A stretch of DNA of 64,000 nucleotides, from assembly GCF_000143415.4 (NCBI RefSeq), contig NW_003314264.1:896624-960623 (forward strand). The letters are read 5' to 3'. A model generated the notes under the pieces. The model had not been told where the DNA came from and ran no database searches. It saw nothing but the letters and a program-made list of their open reading frames with translations. Position numbers and translations under genes: made by a program. Positions 1 through 11,000 of this stretch are shown in pieces; within the stretch, counting starts at the first letter, position 1; each line of letters opens with the position of its first letter. Source of the stretch: Selaginella moellendorffii. Taxonomy: Eukaryota > Streptophyta > Lycopodiopsida > Selaginellales > Selaginellaceae.

Positions 1-13
1 TCCTCTATAGAGG

Positions 14-140
14 TGGGGAGGGATGGAAAGAATCCTTTGTAGAGTAGTGGCTGCATTTTCCCATATCTACAAGTGAATTACAATAAGAAAGATTATTAGA
101 AATTAAGTTTTTACTCTCTTGGACATCCTCGTGGGACATG
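14..140 (-). repeat. Partial inverted copy of the 2.2-2.4 kb hairpin element
   Basis: Read on the minus strand, this stretch matches about 2258-2380 (the AAGAGAGTAAAAACTT segment, then a block ending in the atgggagaatgc region). It is a second, truncated copy of the hairpin element described at 2217-2437. It lacks the outer terminal repeat. Confidence 0.6.
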
Positions 141-224
141 GTGTCACCATTGCTATCAGGTGGTACCTGATATCAGTGTCAGTATCAATGGTGGGTTCCT
201 CCACCAGGTCAAGAGACTCTCTGA

Positions 225-345
225 CAGTGGGTTAGAACAAAGCATGATGTTATGGACGTCAGCCTCCAGGTCTGCATTTCTAGGCTGGTGTCTAGTGCTC
301 AAGGCTGAAAAGCTAGTGCTGTGTGAGATGGCTTATAGAAGTTTG
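225..345 (+). pseudogene. PLS-type PPR relic fragment
   Basis: The stretch ending GTGCTCAAGGCTGAAAAGC matches the 3' part of the PPR relic at about 29180-29265. The conceptual peptide keeps the core LVSAVLKAEKLVL-like helix of a PPR motif but has no usable reading frame around it. With 2547-2850 it forms a decayed duplicate of the 28.8-29.3 kb region, split by about 2.2 kb of other sequence. Not expected to encode protein. Confidence 0.5.
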
Positions 346-599
346 CAAAGCCAAAACAACATTTGATATTACAAATACAACTGGGGTGCTACTACTCAAA
401 AATGGTGAAAACTTTGGCAAGATTAAAATAATATGAAATAAAAACTCTGATTTAATGAGCATTTTTTCAAATTAAAAAGGCTATGTTATTGAAGGTGTTG
501 GAGAATAAAATGAACATGATGATCTCTCATAAAAAATGAGAATGCCATCATTCAATGCATATAAAAATTTATCATATTTATAGTTTAGATAATAAGATT

Positions 600-900
600 A
601 AAATTACAATGAAATAATCATTCACTGCAACTAAACCTCCTTGTGATAAACATATATTCCATATATCATTAGTTGCTTCCACAACATCACTAAATGTTAA
701 TCTATTGAGACTGCTGAACTCTTAAAGGCAATCTAAACTCCAACTAAAGGTATAAAGACAGACAAACTAGAAGAAAAGCTATACCACACTAAACTTATAC
801 ATCTACAATAGTCTCCACAAATCATTCCTTTATAAAATGTCCTAGTGCAACTTTGAAAGGATCTAGAGTAGTAAGAGTGGGTTTCTTTGTAAGATACTCA
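600..900 (-). pseudogene. Decayed member of the secreted six-cysteine family
   Basis: On the minus strand the stretch aligns along its length with the intact gene at 2925-3374: the segment encoding KKPTL..LDPFK..LGHF, the VWY-like block, and the IWxICL region. Many stop codons and small shifts destroy it. Near codon 20 the homology ends and LTR-like sequence takes over (from about 900), so the promoter and signal-peptide start are gone. It is one of five copies or fragments of this family in the window. Confidence 0.6.
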
Positions 901-2219
901 GAGATCAATGCTTGATCCTGTCAAGCATTTGAATCCACACAACTGATCATTGATTGCAATGGAATGCCACTTGATTCTAAATTCCACCATATTATACACA
1001 CATAAAAACATCTTTTATCCACAATATTATAAATAATTTGCTGCACATTACATGTAGTAACTCTTGGTTTGCTTAATAATAGTGTTATTCCTATTTAATA
1101 ATCAATAAATAAAGAATTATAAACATTTTTATAATTTATAAATACAATATTAATCTTATTAAATATCATAATATTTACACAGTTAGAATGAATTGTGCAA
1201 TTTTTGACAACTGATCCACAACCACCATCAAACCATTAGATGATAAAATAAACTAGAATATACTAGAAAGTGTTTAGAAAAGTTTCTAAATTATAAATAC
1301 AAGACTAATCTAAATAAACAACAATCATTAGATATTAGAATATTCTAGAATATTCAAGCATATTCTAGATATATCCAATAGTTTTGCTTAAGCAAACAAA
1401 AATACAGGAAATATTAGAAAGATACATTAATACAATTAATTTTTATTTTTGTTCTATTGTAGTGGCAAGACTTTATGGTATTTCAAATGGCAAGACAGAC
1501 ATAAAACTATCATAAAACTAATATGTTACTAATCAATACTATAAACTAAGATATCCTCATATGTCCATAAACAAAAGTTATAATCATTTTTAGTGCTCAA
1601 TGTAGTTAACATATACTTTCTAGTACTGAATTAAGTATGCTTCATAGATAATCATATCTAAAATAGTACATACAAGCATACATTCATATAATATGAATTC
1701 ATACCTTATGCTACATCTAGTGTTAACTAGCTTGAGCCATGATAAAGAGCTTATAAAGTATATAATCTCTTGCCAATATGGCAATAAAAGAAAAAGAACC
1801 TGTCAAAAAAAAGCTTTGCATACCTAGTGGTTAATAAATAGTTTTTGATACCCAAAGTCACATTTGTGATATTTGGGACAGGTATTGAAAGTTTCATCTT
1901 GTGGTACATGATAAAGTTGTCTCTTTGAAATATTTTAATGTAAATTTTAAAAAGTTACTAGTATCCAGTGGCAAGTTTGAGAAGAAAGAAATGCCTATCC
2001 TATAACTATAGTAAATTTTTAATGTAAAACTTTAATTTCATCAAATTAGTCATGAATTCAATCTGATTAAATCTTTAAATGGGATAATTACCCCTTCAAA
2101 CTCAATAAATAATTATGATTCAAAGGTTGTTGCAAAGTATTGAGACTTGAGATGTCTTAAAGAATTTTCTGTAAAGATGACTTATTCTCAACAACATCAT
2201 AGAGCAATTCAAACCAGAT
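855..2219 (+). repeat. Left arm of a large inverted repeat
   Basis: The reverse complement of this arm matches 3592-5510 almost end to end, from the GAAAGGATCTAGAG gene remnant to the AATTCAAACCAGA end. The right arm carries about 540 extra bases (about 4378-4918) and a polypurine tract missing here. The arm contains LTR-like sequence rich in TATTCTAGAATATTC. The loop (2220-3591) holds a PPR relic and the intact secreted-protein gene. Confidence 0.75.
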
Positions 2220-2437
2220 GCTGCTCAAAATGTATGAAGGAAACTCCGTCCCAAGGATGTTCAAGAGAGTAAAAACTTGATTTCTAATAATCTTTCTTAT
2301 TGTAATTCATTTATAGATATGGGAGAATGCTGCCACCACTCTATGTGCCAATGTACAAATCATTCTTTCCATGATGATTTTACTCTTTTGAACATCCTCA
2401 TGATGGAGTTGCCTTCATACATTTTGAGCAGCTGGGG
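2217..2437. mobile_element. MITE-like hairpin element with about 55-bp terminal inverted repeats
   Basis: The element opens with CTGCTCAAAATGTATGAAGG (2220-2239) and closes with its exact reverse complement. The inverted similarity continues inward about 55 bases to GAGTAAAA / TTTTACTC. The unpaired centre is about 110 bases and has no coding potential. Size and structure fit a miniature inverted-repeat element, but I see no clear target-site duplication, so a local inverted duplication remains possible. A partial second copy lies at 14-140. Confidence 0.5.
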
Positions 2438-2546
2438 TAAGACAAGCTGCAATAGTAGGAGCTGGGATAGGAGCAGCTGTAATAAGACGAGGTGGGGCAG
2501 GAGAGTTTTCAGCCAGGTTCTCTACTTGTTCCATTTAGTTTTCTTA

Positions 2547-2850
2547 ATAGACAATAGGCCTAGATGCCTTGAACTTATAGTGTCACTACCACTGACTATA
2601 ACACTTGATCCAACACCTATTCGATGGCATGCCCAAGAGGAGCCTCATGTCATGGTCGGCAATGCTAGTGGTTTTTCCAAGGGCGGCTGCATAGATGACA
2701 CCACAAGGCTGTTCAATGTGATGCCAATAGCCATAATCACTGCTTGTGCAGACCATGACCTGGCCCGGGTCAATGACGTGTTTGATGGGTGTGAGCAAAT
2801 GCCCTCTATTTGCATGACACAGCAAGGTTGACAAGCCTCTTAGAGTAGGA
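2547..2850 (+). pseudogene. PLS-type PPR relic, deaminated copy of 28838-29130
   Basis: The sequence aligns base for base with 28838-29130. Most differences I could see are C-to-T or G-to-A, the footprint of methylated-cytosine decay. The peptide keeps GCIDDTTRLFNVMP, a degenerate PPR S/P motif, and the DLARVNDVFDGC segment. A stop follows GCEQMPSICMTQQG. No start or flanking repeats remain. It is a pseudogene copy and probably arrived by duplication. Confidence 0.65.
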
Positions 2851-2924
2851 ACATTCTTCTTTATGGTCTCTCTAACAAGGCTAAGGTCTAGTTATCTATA
2901 TAAAATGGCATTTTAATTTAGAGA

Positions 2925-3374
2925 TTAAACATCACAACCAATTAAAATCGTTGATGTGTTTATACGAGAGTTTATCTTAAGAAGTTCATCTCTTGAATGT
3001 TCTACTCGAAAACGCATTGATCTATCATCTAGTGTAACTACACCTCCTGGATCATTATATGATAGACAAATGCTCCATATATCCCCAACTGCTTCTACAT
3101 AATCACTATATGTGAATTGGTGGGATTGCCTAACCTTGAGGAAACAACCTAAACTTCCAACTCGAGCAGTATAAATCCCTGGTACAGATAAATTAAAAGC
3201 AAATCTAGACCACACCAAACTCACACATCTGCAATAATCTTGATAATTTGTTGCTCTCTGGAATGTTCTAGTGCAACTTTGAAAGGATCCAGAAGAGTAA
3301 GAGTGGGTTTCTTTGTAATAAGAAAACAAAAATATAGTAATAAAAATAAACATAAGGAATTTTTGAGATTTCAT
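2925..3374 (-). CDS. Small secreted six-cysteine protein (family of unknown function)
   Basis: A 149-aa protein starting at an ATG at 3374. Residues 1-25 are a hydrophobic signal peptide (FLMFIFITIFLFSYY), so it is probably secreted. The mature part has six cysteines (34, 48, 50, 77, 103, 147), which could form three disulfides, and a tryptophan at 55 and 100. The intact paralogue at 17449-17901 keeps all six plus the blocks GIYTAxVGSLGCF, IWxICL and RVEHSRDELL. I do not recognise the family; a distant tie to plant S1-type self-incompatibility homologues was considered but not supported. The gene is intronless and sits in the loop of a large inverted repeat. A TATA box and AACTTTGTC-like sequence lie just upstream. 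Confidence 0.8.
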   Translation of the reverse strand: MKSQKFLMFIFITIFLFSYYKETHSYSSGSFQSCTRTFQRATNYQDYCRCVSLVWSRFAFNLSVPGIYTARVGSLGCFLKVRQSHQFTYSDYVEAVGDIWSICLSYNDPGGVVTLDDRSMRFRVEHSRDELLKINSRINTSTILIGCDV

Positions 3375-3417
3375 ACCAAGCTCTTCTTTCTTCTTCCTCT
3401 CAATTCTTGCTTGTGGT

Positions 3418-3462
3418 GGGTTTATAAGTCAAATAAAAAGGACAAATTCTTGGCAACTTTCT
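3418..3462 (-). promoter_or_regulatory. Core promoter of the secreted-protein gene
   Basis: On the minus strand GACTTATAAACCC (3430-3418) gives a TATA box about 47 bases before the ATG. Upstream lie TTTGTCC (3446-3440) and AAGTTGCCA. The same order, an AACTTTGTC-type motif then TATAAACCC, is found before the pseudogene at 32351, and in variant form before the gene at 17901. The conservation among decayed flanks suggests function; this is inference. Confidence 0.5.
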
Positions 3463-3591
3463 ATGGTTTTCTTGTATTTTATTTTCTTTTTTTCCTTCTT
3501 TGTTTTCTAATATATTTTAAATTATTATTAGACTTATTTATTGTAAAATAGTCATTTCGAAGATGTATTTCTAACCAATTAGAAAATTCAT

Positions 3592-5510
3592 AGCTTCTGG
3601 TTTGAATTGCTCTATGATGTTGTTGAGAATAAGTCACCTTTACAGAAAATTCTTTAAGACATCTCAAGTCTCAATACTTTGCAACAACCTTTGAATCATA
3701 ATTATTTATTGAGTTTGAAGGGGTAATTATCCCATTTAAAGATTTAATCAGATTGAATTCATGACTAATTTGATGAAATTAAAGTTTTTCATTAAAAATT
3801 TACTATAGTTATAGGATAGACATTTCTTTCTTCTCAAACTTGCCACTGGATACTAGTAACTTTTTAAAATTTACATTAAATATTTCAAAGAGACAACTTT
3901 ATCATGTACCACAAGATGAAACTTTCAATACCTGTCCCAAATATCACAAATGTGACTTTGGGTATCAAAACTATTTGTTAACCACTAGGTATGCAAAGCT
4001 TTTTTTATAGGTTTTTTTTTTTATTGCCATATTGGCAAGAGATTATATACTTTATAAGCTCTTTATCATGGCTCAAGCTAGCTAACACTAGATGAGCATA
4101 AGGTATGAATTCATATTATATGAATGTATGCTTGTATGTACTATTTTAGATATGATTATCTATGAAGCATACTTAATTCAGTACTAGAAAGTATATGTTA
4201 ACTACATTGAGCACTAAAAATGATTATAGCTTTTGTTTATGAACATATGAGCATATATTAGTTTATAGTATTGATTAGTAGCAACTTTCCATTGGTTTTA
4301 TGATAGTTGTATACCATTTGAAATATCATAAAGTCTTGCCACTACAATAGAAGAAAAATATAAATTAATTGTATTTGCCTCATAAGTACATATCACAATT
4401 ATGGAGAGTGTCAACATTTTAACATATCCACTATTGGTATTTTTTGGTCATTTAAAACAAATTAAAATCCATTTTAGTTGTGAATGACTTGATGGGGCTT
4501 TTTCCATAATCTAATACATGGTATTAGTATATACACTATGCATATAATTTTGTGACATAGTTTTTTCATCATATCCTCTGGCTTCTTCAGTTATTAAGGC
4601 ATTGATATAGTATATAATGAATATTAAACAATCCCATTAGCTTAATTTATCATCTTTAGACAAGTAGATTGGTTGCATTTAAGGCAGATTCATTATTATG
4701 ATATAAGACATTTTCCAACAGTATTTTCTAGTGAAAGATAGATTTTTCTGATGCGATTTTTGAATGTGAGGAGAGGTTGCAAAATTCCTTTGGAAAAACT
4801 ATGTCATATGTTATTTCTTGTGTGATTTACAAATTACATGGTGATGTTTATTTTGTGATGTTTGTTGAATCTAAGGTTATAAATTTGAGTTAATGTGGAT
4901 AGAGATAAGAAAACTTTATGAATATTAATGTATCTTTTCTAGTATTTCCTCTATTTTTTGTTTGCTTAAGCAAAACTGTAGGGGGAGTGGGATATATCTA
5001 GAATATGCTTAAATATTCTAGAATATTCTACAATTTAACTGTTGTTATTTCATTTATATTAATCTTGTATTTATAACTTAGAAACTTTCCTAAACACTTT
5101 CTAGTATATTCTAGGTTATTTTATCATCTAATGAATTGATGGTGGTTGTGGATCAGCTGTCAAAGATTGCACACTTCATTCTAACTATGGAAACAGTGTG
5201 ATATTTAAGATTAATATTGTATTTATAAATTATAAAAAATGTTTATAATTTTTAATTTATTGATTATTAAATAGGAATAACACTACTATTAAGCAAACCA
5301 AGTGTTACTACATGCAATACACAGCAAATTATTTATAATATTGTGGATAAAAGATGTTTTTATGTGTTTATGATACAGTGGAATTTAGAATCAAGTGGCA
5401 TTCCATAGTAATCAATGATCAATTGTGTGGATTCAAATGCTCAATAGGATCAAGTATTGATCTCTAAGTATTTTATGAAGAAACCCACTCTTAATCCTCT
5501 AGATCCTTTC
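3592..5510 (-). repeat. Right arm of the large inverted repeat, with LTR-like sequence
   Basis: Inverted partner of 855-2219. It contains an extra block (about 4378-4918) ending next to TTTGCTTAAGC and a polypurine tract GTAGGGGGAGTGG (4978-4990), as found before a Copia-type 3' LTR; the left arm has lost both. The arm ends at 5467-5510 with about 45 bases encoding part of the signal-peptide region of the secreted family. Both arms therefore derive from one LTR-like insertion at the start of a family gene. Confidence 0.65.
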
Positions 5511-6498
5511 TAAGTAAGGTTTTTTTATTTATACTCGCTTTTTGCCCTTGTCTACAAAGTAATGACAAACAAACAGAGATAAGAACATAAAGAAGAGAAG
5601 AAGAGAACAATAAAAAGAAAATAGAAGAGAACTTAGCCTTGAACTTTAAAGCGTGAGTAGGGATAAACATATATCATTTTTTCAACTCTACTTTGCATAA
5701 ATAGTTATAAGTAACAGAAAATATAGTTAATTCAATGCAAATGCATACACTAGTGAGTGCAACACGTCTAAGTGCTACTTATATACTATATAATTTTATA
5801 ATCATTTCTAACTAGTTCTTGCTTGTTTATAACAACTATTGCCTAGGTTGGGTTTTTCTTTTTTTGATGCTTAAGCTTAAGCATAACTCTATTTCATTTA
5901 ATCTTCCTTCTTTTGCTATGTTTGGGAAGATACACAAGATAAAAAATTTACCTTTTCATCACTCCCACACGACAAAGTTACTCTCTATCCTCAAGCAGTC
6001 GAATTCTCCAAATCCTAATCTAGGCTATTGAGTTTGCTCTTCATATTGATAAGCTCAATGCTTTGATACAAATCATCAAGTTCTTGATGTATATTCTGAT
6101 TTTCCTGGTCGAGCATTGCAATGCATTGGTTTTGGTGGTTGATGTGCTCTACATCAGTCCCATAACTCCATCCACTTTCTGGATGATTGTCTTGAGGTAG
6201 CTTAAGACTTGTATGTGGTATTTCATGTTTCCCTCATTTTTTACTAGCTGTATTGCTTATCAACTAACTACTTGCCTCCTCCCTTGATGTGTTGAGCAAA
6301 CTCCTTTATGAAGCTTCAGATTTCTAGCTTGCTTGGCTGATTTGTGGTTTTGTGAGTGAAAGTGTGGCTAGCCTTGACTTTGTAGTGTTGCTGTGGCATC
6401 TACTGCTACTATGGCTACCATGTCTCGCTAGATTGATTGGTTGAGAGTGTGTCACTGTCAAATGCATAAGTGGACTAAAGAAGACTAAGCCTGTACTC
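5511..6498. other. No recognisable gene
   Basis: AT-rich sequence with short open frames only. The frame from 5819 to 6031 has no recognisable domain and runs into many stops. Probably old transposon DNA. Confidence 0.4.
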
Positions 6499-6859
6499 TA
6501 TTAGGAATCCCCCAATTCTTGCCACATTCCTGACTCTTGCCGCATTCCTGACCTGCAGACCACATTCCTGACTCTCAAGACACTTCCCTATTCCTGACTC
6601 TTTGATTTCCCATATGATTCCTGAGTCTCGAACCACATTCCTGATGATGATGTGGTGCCTCCTCGACCTCAACTATATTTATGCCATCCTCGATCCAAGA
6701 GTGGTGGAGCTTCATCAACCTATAGTATATATAGGTTAGCCTTGTTCCATTTCTCCACAATCTGAATCAACATTAGTTTAAGGCCTCTTCCTCGTTTCCA
6801 CTAGCTTTTCTCTTTGTCTTCTGCATTTTCCAATCCTAATCTTGTTGGGGGTCTTGACA
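6499..6859 (+). mobile_element. Solo LTR of a chromovirus (Ty3/gypsy)
   Basis: The 361 bp match the 3' LTR at 60907-61265 throughout (GGAATCCCCCAATTCTTGCC near the start, GGGTCTTGACA at the end). The first bases are TATTAGG instead of TGTCAGG. Flanks TACTC (6494-6498) and TATTC (6860-6864) differ by one transition, fitting a 5-bp target duplication. No internal region is attached, so this is a solo LTR left by recombination. Confidence 0.8.
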
Positions 6860-8816
6860 TATTCCTTCGATTCACCTAAACCCTTTTTTGTAACCTTATC
6901 CTCTTCATCCTAGTGAGTTTCTTGGCCATGATTTTCTTGGCCTAAGCTCTCCTCATTGGTTGTGTCTACAACCAATGGTTTTGCAATATCTGTAAGCACA
7001 TTGTGTGTTGGACTTTGTGGCCTAAGTTGTGAAATTTCTTTCACAACTTTAGCATCTATCATTTGCCTAGTGTTGTTCATTTGTGTGCTTGTCACTTCCT
7101 CAATGCTCAGAGAGATTTGCATCGACATCAGGGTCATCTTTGTAGACATAGGCAAGTCATGACTTTGTTCTTGATTCGGGCATGGGATTTTATCACCGTA
7201 TTTATTGTGTCCAGCTTTTCTACAGTATACTCAGCCATTGGATTTCTGTGGAACAAACCCTAGAGGTCTCACAGCCTAGATTTTCAGATTTAGGTGGAAT
7301 TTCTTTTTGAAGGGAGAATTTTCTTTGCCTGAATTTGTATCATTGAGATTTTGGGAAGCTTATTTTGCATCCACATCCCTCACTGGATTCCCCTCCCTCG
7401 CTATCTCCCTCAGGGGAGATACTAGAGGTGGTAGACCAATGGCAAAGAAAGGCATGAGATTCTCTTGAGTTGTGTAATGCTAGTAAATGTATTGTAAAAA
7501 GATGAAGAGTCCTATTGTCACTTGCCTTTCCTTGCCTATTTGTAAGGTAACATGCTTTATTTCAGTTACAAATCCATTGTAGGTGAAATGAGCTATATTT
7601 ATTTGCTGTTCAATCTTGATAAAATGTCCTATCTTGATGTTGGCATTTTGTGCAACTGTCCACCTGTCAATGATGGCACACAACACCTTAAGCCTAACAT
7701 GATAGTCAAGCTTTAAGTAGGTGAAATTGCCTCTTTATTCGGATGTGTAGTTAAGGAGGATAGGGCATATGATCTTTTTTGCTCATAGTGATTATTTTGC
7801 CCTTGTTGCTTAGGCAAAAAATCTGAGCAAACTAGGTAAGTCCAAAGGGATGAACTTACTTGCAAAAGAGAAATGCATGCTCCATTGGGTATCACTTCTG
7901 CATGAGCTTAATCCCTTGCTCGATTGATATTTCTCTTTTGAGCAACTCCACATAGGCGGGTAACCCAAAAACATCAAGCTAAGATATGTCACAGGGAGAA
8001 AGCACAAGCTCCTTAACTAACTTCACTTGGATATAGTTAAGCTTTTTGTTTCCGGATGAGATTTCCTCCACATGCTTTTCTTGCTTAAGCATTTTTGCCA
8101 TCTATGGAGATCTGTAGGCAAAACACTTGGTATTAAGCAATCGAAAGATGTAGTGTAGTGCCGATAGAGGTGCCCAAGTGAGATCTTGCGTTGATGGTGC
8201 TTCAAAAGTGGAGTTAATGGCATGTAGTGGTGGCATGAGCACAAGGTCACTCCACCCAATCAAGAGTGCACTCAACTCAGTAGGCTATAGCGATAGTGTT
8301 TGCTCTTATGCAGCCTTTGAGCTACTGTAAATTGCTTTAGAACTAAGCTTGGAGTGTTGGCACATCTTGGTAGAGGTGTAGGTGTAAGTGTAGAGTGAGT
8401 GAGAGGGAAAAAGTGAGAGAGAAAAAAGAGCTCCTTAGTTGCCTTCAATTTACTTAAGTCACCTTACTTTATTACATTAGCCCTAAACTTATTCCTTTTT
8501 CCTTTGTTTGCTTTTGTATGCAAACATATTGTGGAATTTTTTTTCCTTATTGGCCTAGTAATCTCTACTCATTAACCTTGTGGTTTGCTAACAAAGATTA
8601 TAGAATAAGGCAAAAAAAATATAAACATTGCTCTTAGAGTATTTGCTTCTTCTTTTATTTTCCTCTAAGTTTTGTACCCTAGTTGAAGGTGTTAACTTCA
8701 AAAGGGGTGGCCCATAGGGCCAAACATGGAAGAATCCATGTATGATCATAGATTTGTTAAGTGAAAGGATTTGATAATATGGAGGAATCAAGTTCTTAAG
8801 CTGTGATCTGTAGCAC
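6860..8816. other. Decayed repeat-like DNA, no recognised domain
   Basis: Both strands show only short open frames. Minus-strand stretches around 7480-8260 read like broken coding sequence (for example AIIDRWTVAQNANIKIGHF), with many stops and no motif I recognise. Transposon origin is likely, but the family is unclear. Confidence 0.35.
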
Positions 8817-8821
8817 ATTTT

Positions 8822-9414
8822 TGTAAGCTCCTGAGTTTGGACTTCCCGGGAGGTCACCCAACCCAGTACTATTCACACCCAAGGACGTTTAACCCCAAAT
8901 ATCCCAAGACCCTTAACCATTTGGAAAAGGGGGTGCACTCTTGTTCATGGGCCCTTTCCCTCTATATTTGAACCCCATGGATCGTCTCTCAAGTTGTTCT
9001 CTTTGGTTGCTTATAATCCACCATGCTTCCCTGCAAGTTCACGCCCTCGTGAACGGAAGCTGAAAGCCACAGCTCTCCTGAGAGCCCCGCTCTCTTGACA
9101 CCCTACCCCTCGGGTCGAGCCCAGTGGAAGCAAACTGGACCAGCCAGATGTCAATCAACATGTGGTGTGATTCCCTTAGCCAACCAACAGAGTCGGACCT
9201 GAGACCCCTCTGATACCAAATGTAAGCTCCTGAGTTTGGACTTCCCGGGAGATCACCTAGCCCAGTACTATTCACACCCAAGGACGCTTAACCCCAAATA
9301 TCCCAAGACCCTTAACCGTTTGGAAAAGGGGGTGCACTCTTGTTCATGGGCCCTTTCCCTCTATATTTGAACCCCATGAATCGTCTCTCAAGTCGTTCTC
9401 TTTGGTTGCTTACA
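8822..9414 (-). mobile_element. Complete TRIM (miniature LTR retrotransposon)
   Basis: Two 194-bp direct LTRs (8822-9015 and 9221-9414) begin TGTAAGC and end GCTTA(C/T)A. By my reading they differ at eight positions, all transitions. The 205-bp internal part has no coding capacity. On the minus strand the second LTR is followed after two bases by TGGTATCAGAG, the primer-binding site matching initiator-Met tRNA, which sets the orientation. Perfect ATTTT duplications flank the element (8817-8821 and 9415-9419). It depends on proteins from another element. Decayed LTR copies lie at 20355-20520. Confidence 0.92.
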
Positions 9415-9419
9415 ATTTT

Positions 9420-11000
9420 AAATATAAGTTGGTGCACCAACATGGGGAGTCATACCAGGCATCCTGGGTGATGCCATCCTTAAATGCATATATAGAGGTT
9501 GGGTTCAAGTCCCAACCCTCTAGTGCATGGGTTCAAGTCCTAACTCACTAGGGCGTAGTGATGGTTTGGAATATGAGGACACTCTTTTTTCGGTGGTCAT
9601 GGACTCTCAGGAAGGAGACTAGCTTGGGCACACCACCAAGCAAGGGATGCCCCGAAGTCGTGATGCACGGTTAGATTGCTCAGTGTGGCTCGACATATCT
9701 AACTTGAACACTTTGGTGCAAGTGACACCAAGGACGTGGTGAATAAAATGGGGACACCCAGTGTCAGTTGTTATGGACCCTTGGCTAAAAAGGGTTTGCT
9801 TAGGTGCACCACCAAGTGCGAGGGATGCCCCCGGCGTTATGGTTAACAACGTAAAAATTTGGAAAACATAATACCTATTGGCAAATCTGTTAAGGTGCCA
9901 AAGTAAGATCACTAGGTGATCTTGTGGCTAAATAAGGACAAGGTCCTTATTTGGTTAAAGAATAAGATTCCTAGTTCAAAGTCGTGATTTGAACTGTTGG
10001 TAATAGTGTGACTTAATCAAAGTGACTAGGTGGGAAAGACACCTAAATGGAAATCAATAGTGTCAATACAACGATATGGTAAATCCAAAAAAGTAGTCTC
10101 TAGGAAAGACCCATTAGAGAGTCGCAAAGTTGAGCCATGGATAGAGCCTATAGTAGAAAATGTTAAAGAGACATATTAAGGGTAAACACCCTCCGAACTT
10201 AGCAAAGTGGAGCTTTTGCTATGGAACCAAAAAAATACCTTAAGGATGGAGGTAATAATCCTATATTGTTTTGTGCAACAATCAATGGATAGAAACAAAA
10301 GACTAATGACCAAGTGTGGGCTATAGAATTCATTGGAAGGAATCCAAATGGCAAAATTAGGAGAGAAACACTAATGTGTTGAATGCTAACGGATTGTGGG
10401 AAAGAAAGTGTGTTTCCAAGGATGGATTCTAAAATACTCCAATTTGGCAAAGGTGAAAACTCCAAGGGAGGGAGCAGCAAGGTAGCTAAATGATAAGGCC
10501 GTGGACAACTTTAGCACAACTTATGATAACTAGAACTTAGTGTCAAAGGTGGCATGAAATAAAAAAGAGGATAATAATGCCCTCAAGTAGAGAACTTCCT
10601 AGGATAGGGACATGGAGTTTGCACAATATGTGTAATGAAAGGTGTCAAAGACACTTAGGAAATTGACTTCAAGAAGTCAAAATTAAAGTTCTAAAGAGGA
10701 ATGGTTATATCGATAGAAGTTGAGACTACTCGAGAATGAGTAGTGAGATTGAGATAGAGAAGGTATCTCTAACAGGTTTAGCAAGAATTAAACTAATAAA
10801 GGGAAAGAACCAGCATAAGTGGTCTAATGAGTTTTTAAGTTGGAGAGACTATACTAAGGCATGGTGAGCCTTCGGTGACCAACCATTGACGAATATTAAC
10901 TTGGTGCTAAAAGTGAAAAGGGTAATACATGTTGGTGTTACTTTATAAAATGGTTTACCATTTGATGAGGACATCAAACTTCATCTATGGGTGGTGGAGT
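9420..11000 (+). mobile_element. Non-coding internal region of a large LTR element (probable)
   Basis: Purine-rich DNA without a long frame or retroviral domain. It runs into LTR-like sequence from 11001, preceded by a purine stretch (GGGTGGTGGAGT). About 9505-9560 holds two direct copies of a GGGTTCAAGTCC-type segment resembling a tRNA B box. Together this fits a LARD-like internal region, but no primer-binding site was found on the left, so the start is unknown. Confidence 0.4.

Noticed and set aside
2925-3374. Assignment to the S1 self-incompatibility homologue family
   Set aside because: Size, signal peptide and cysteines are similar in kind, but I do not see the typical spacing and motifs, so the name is withheld.
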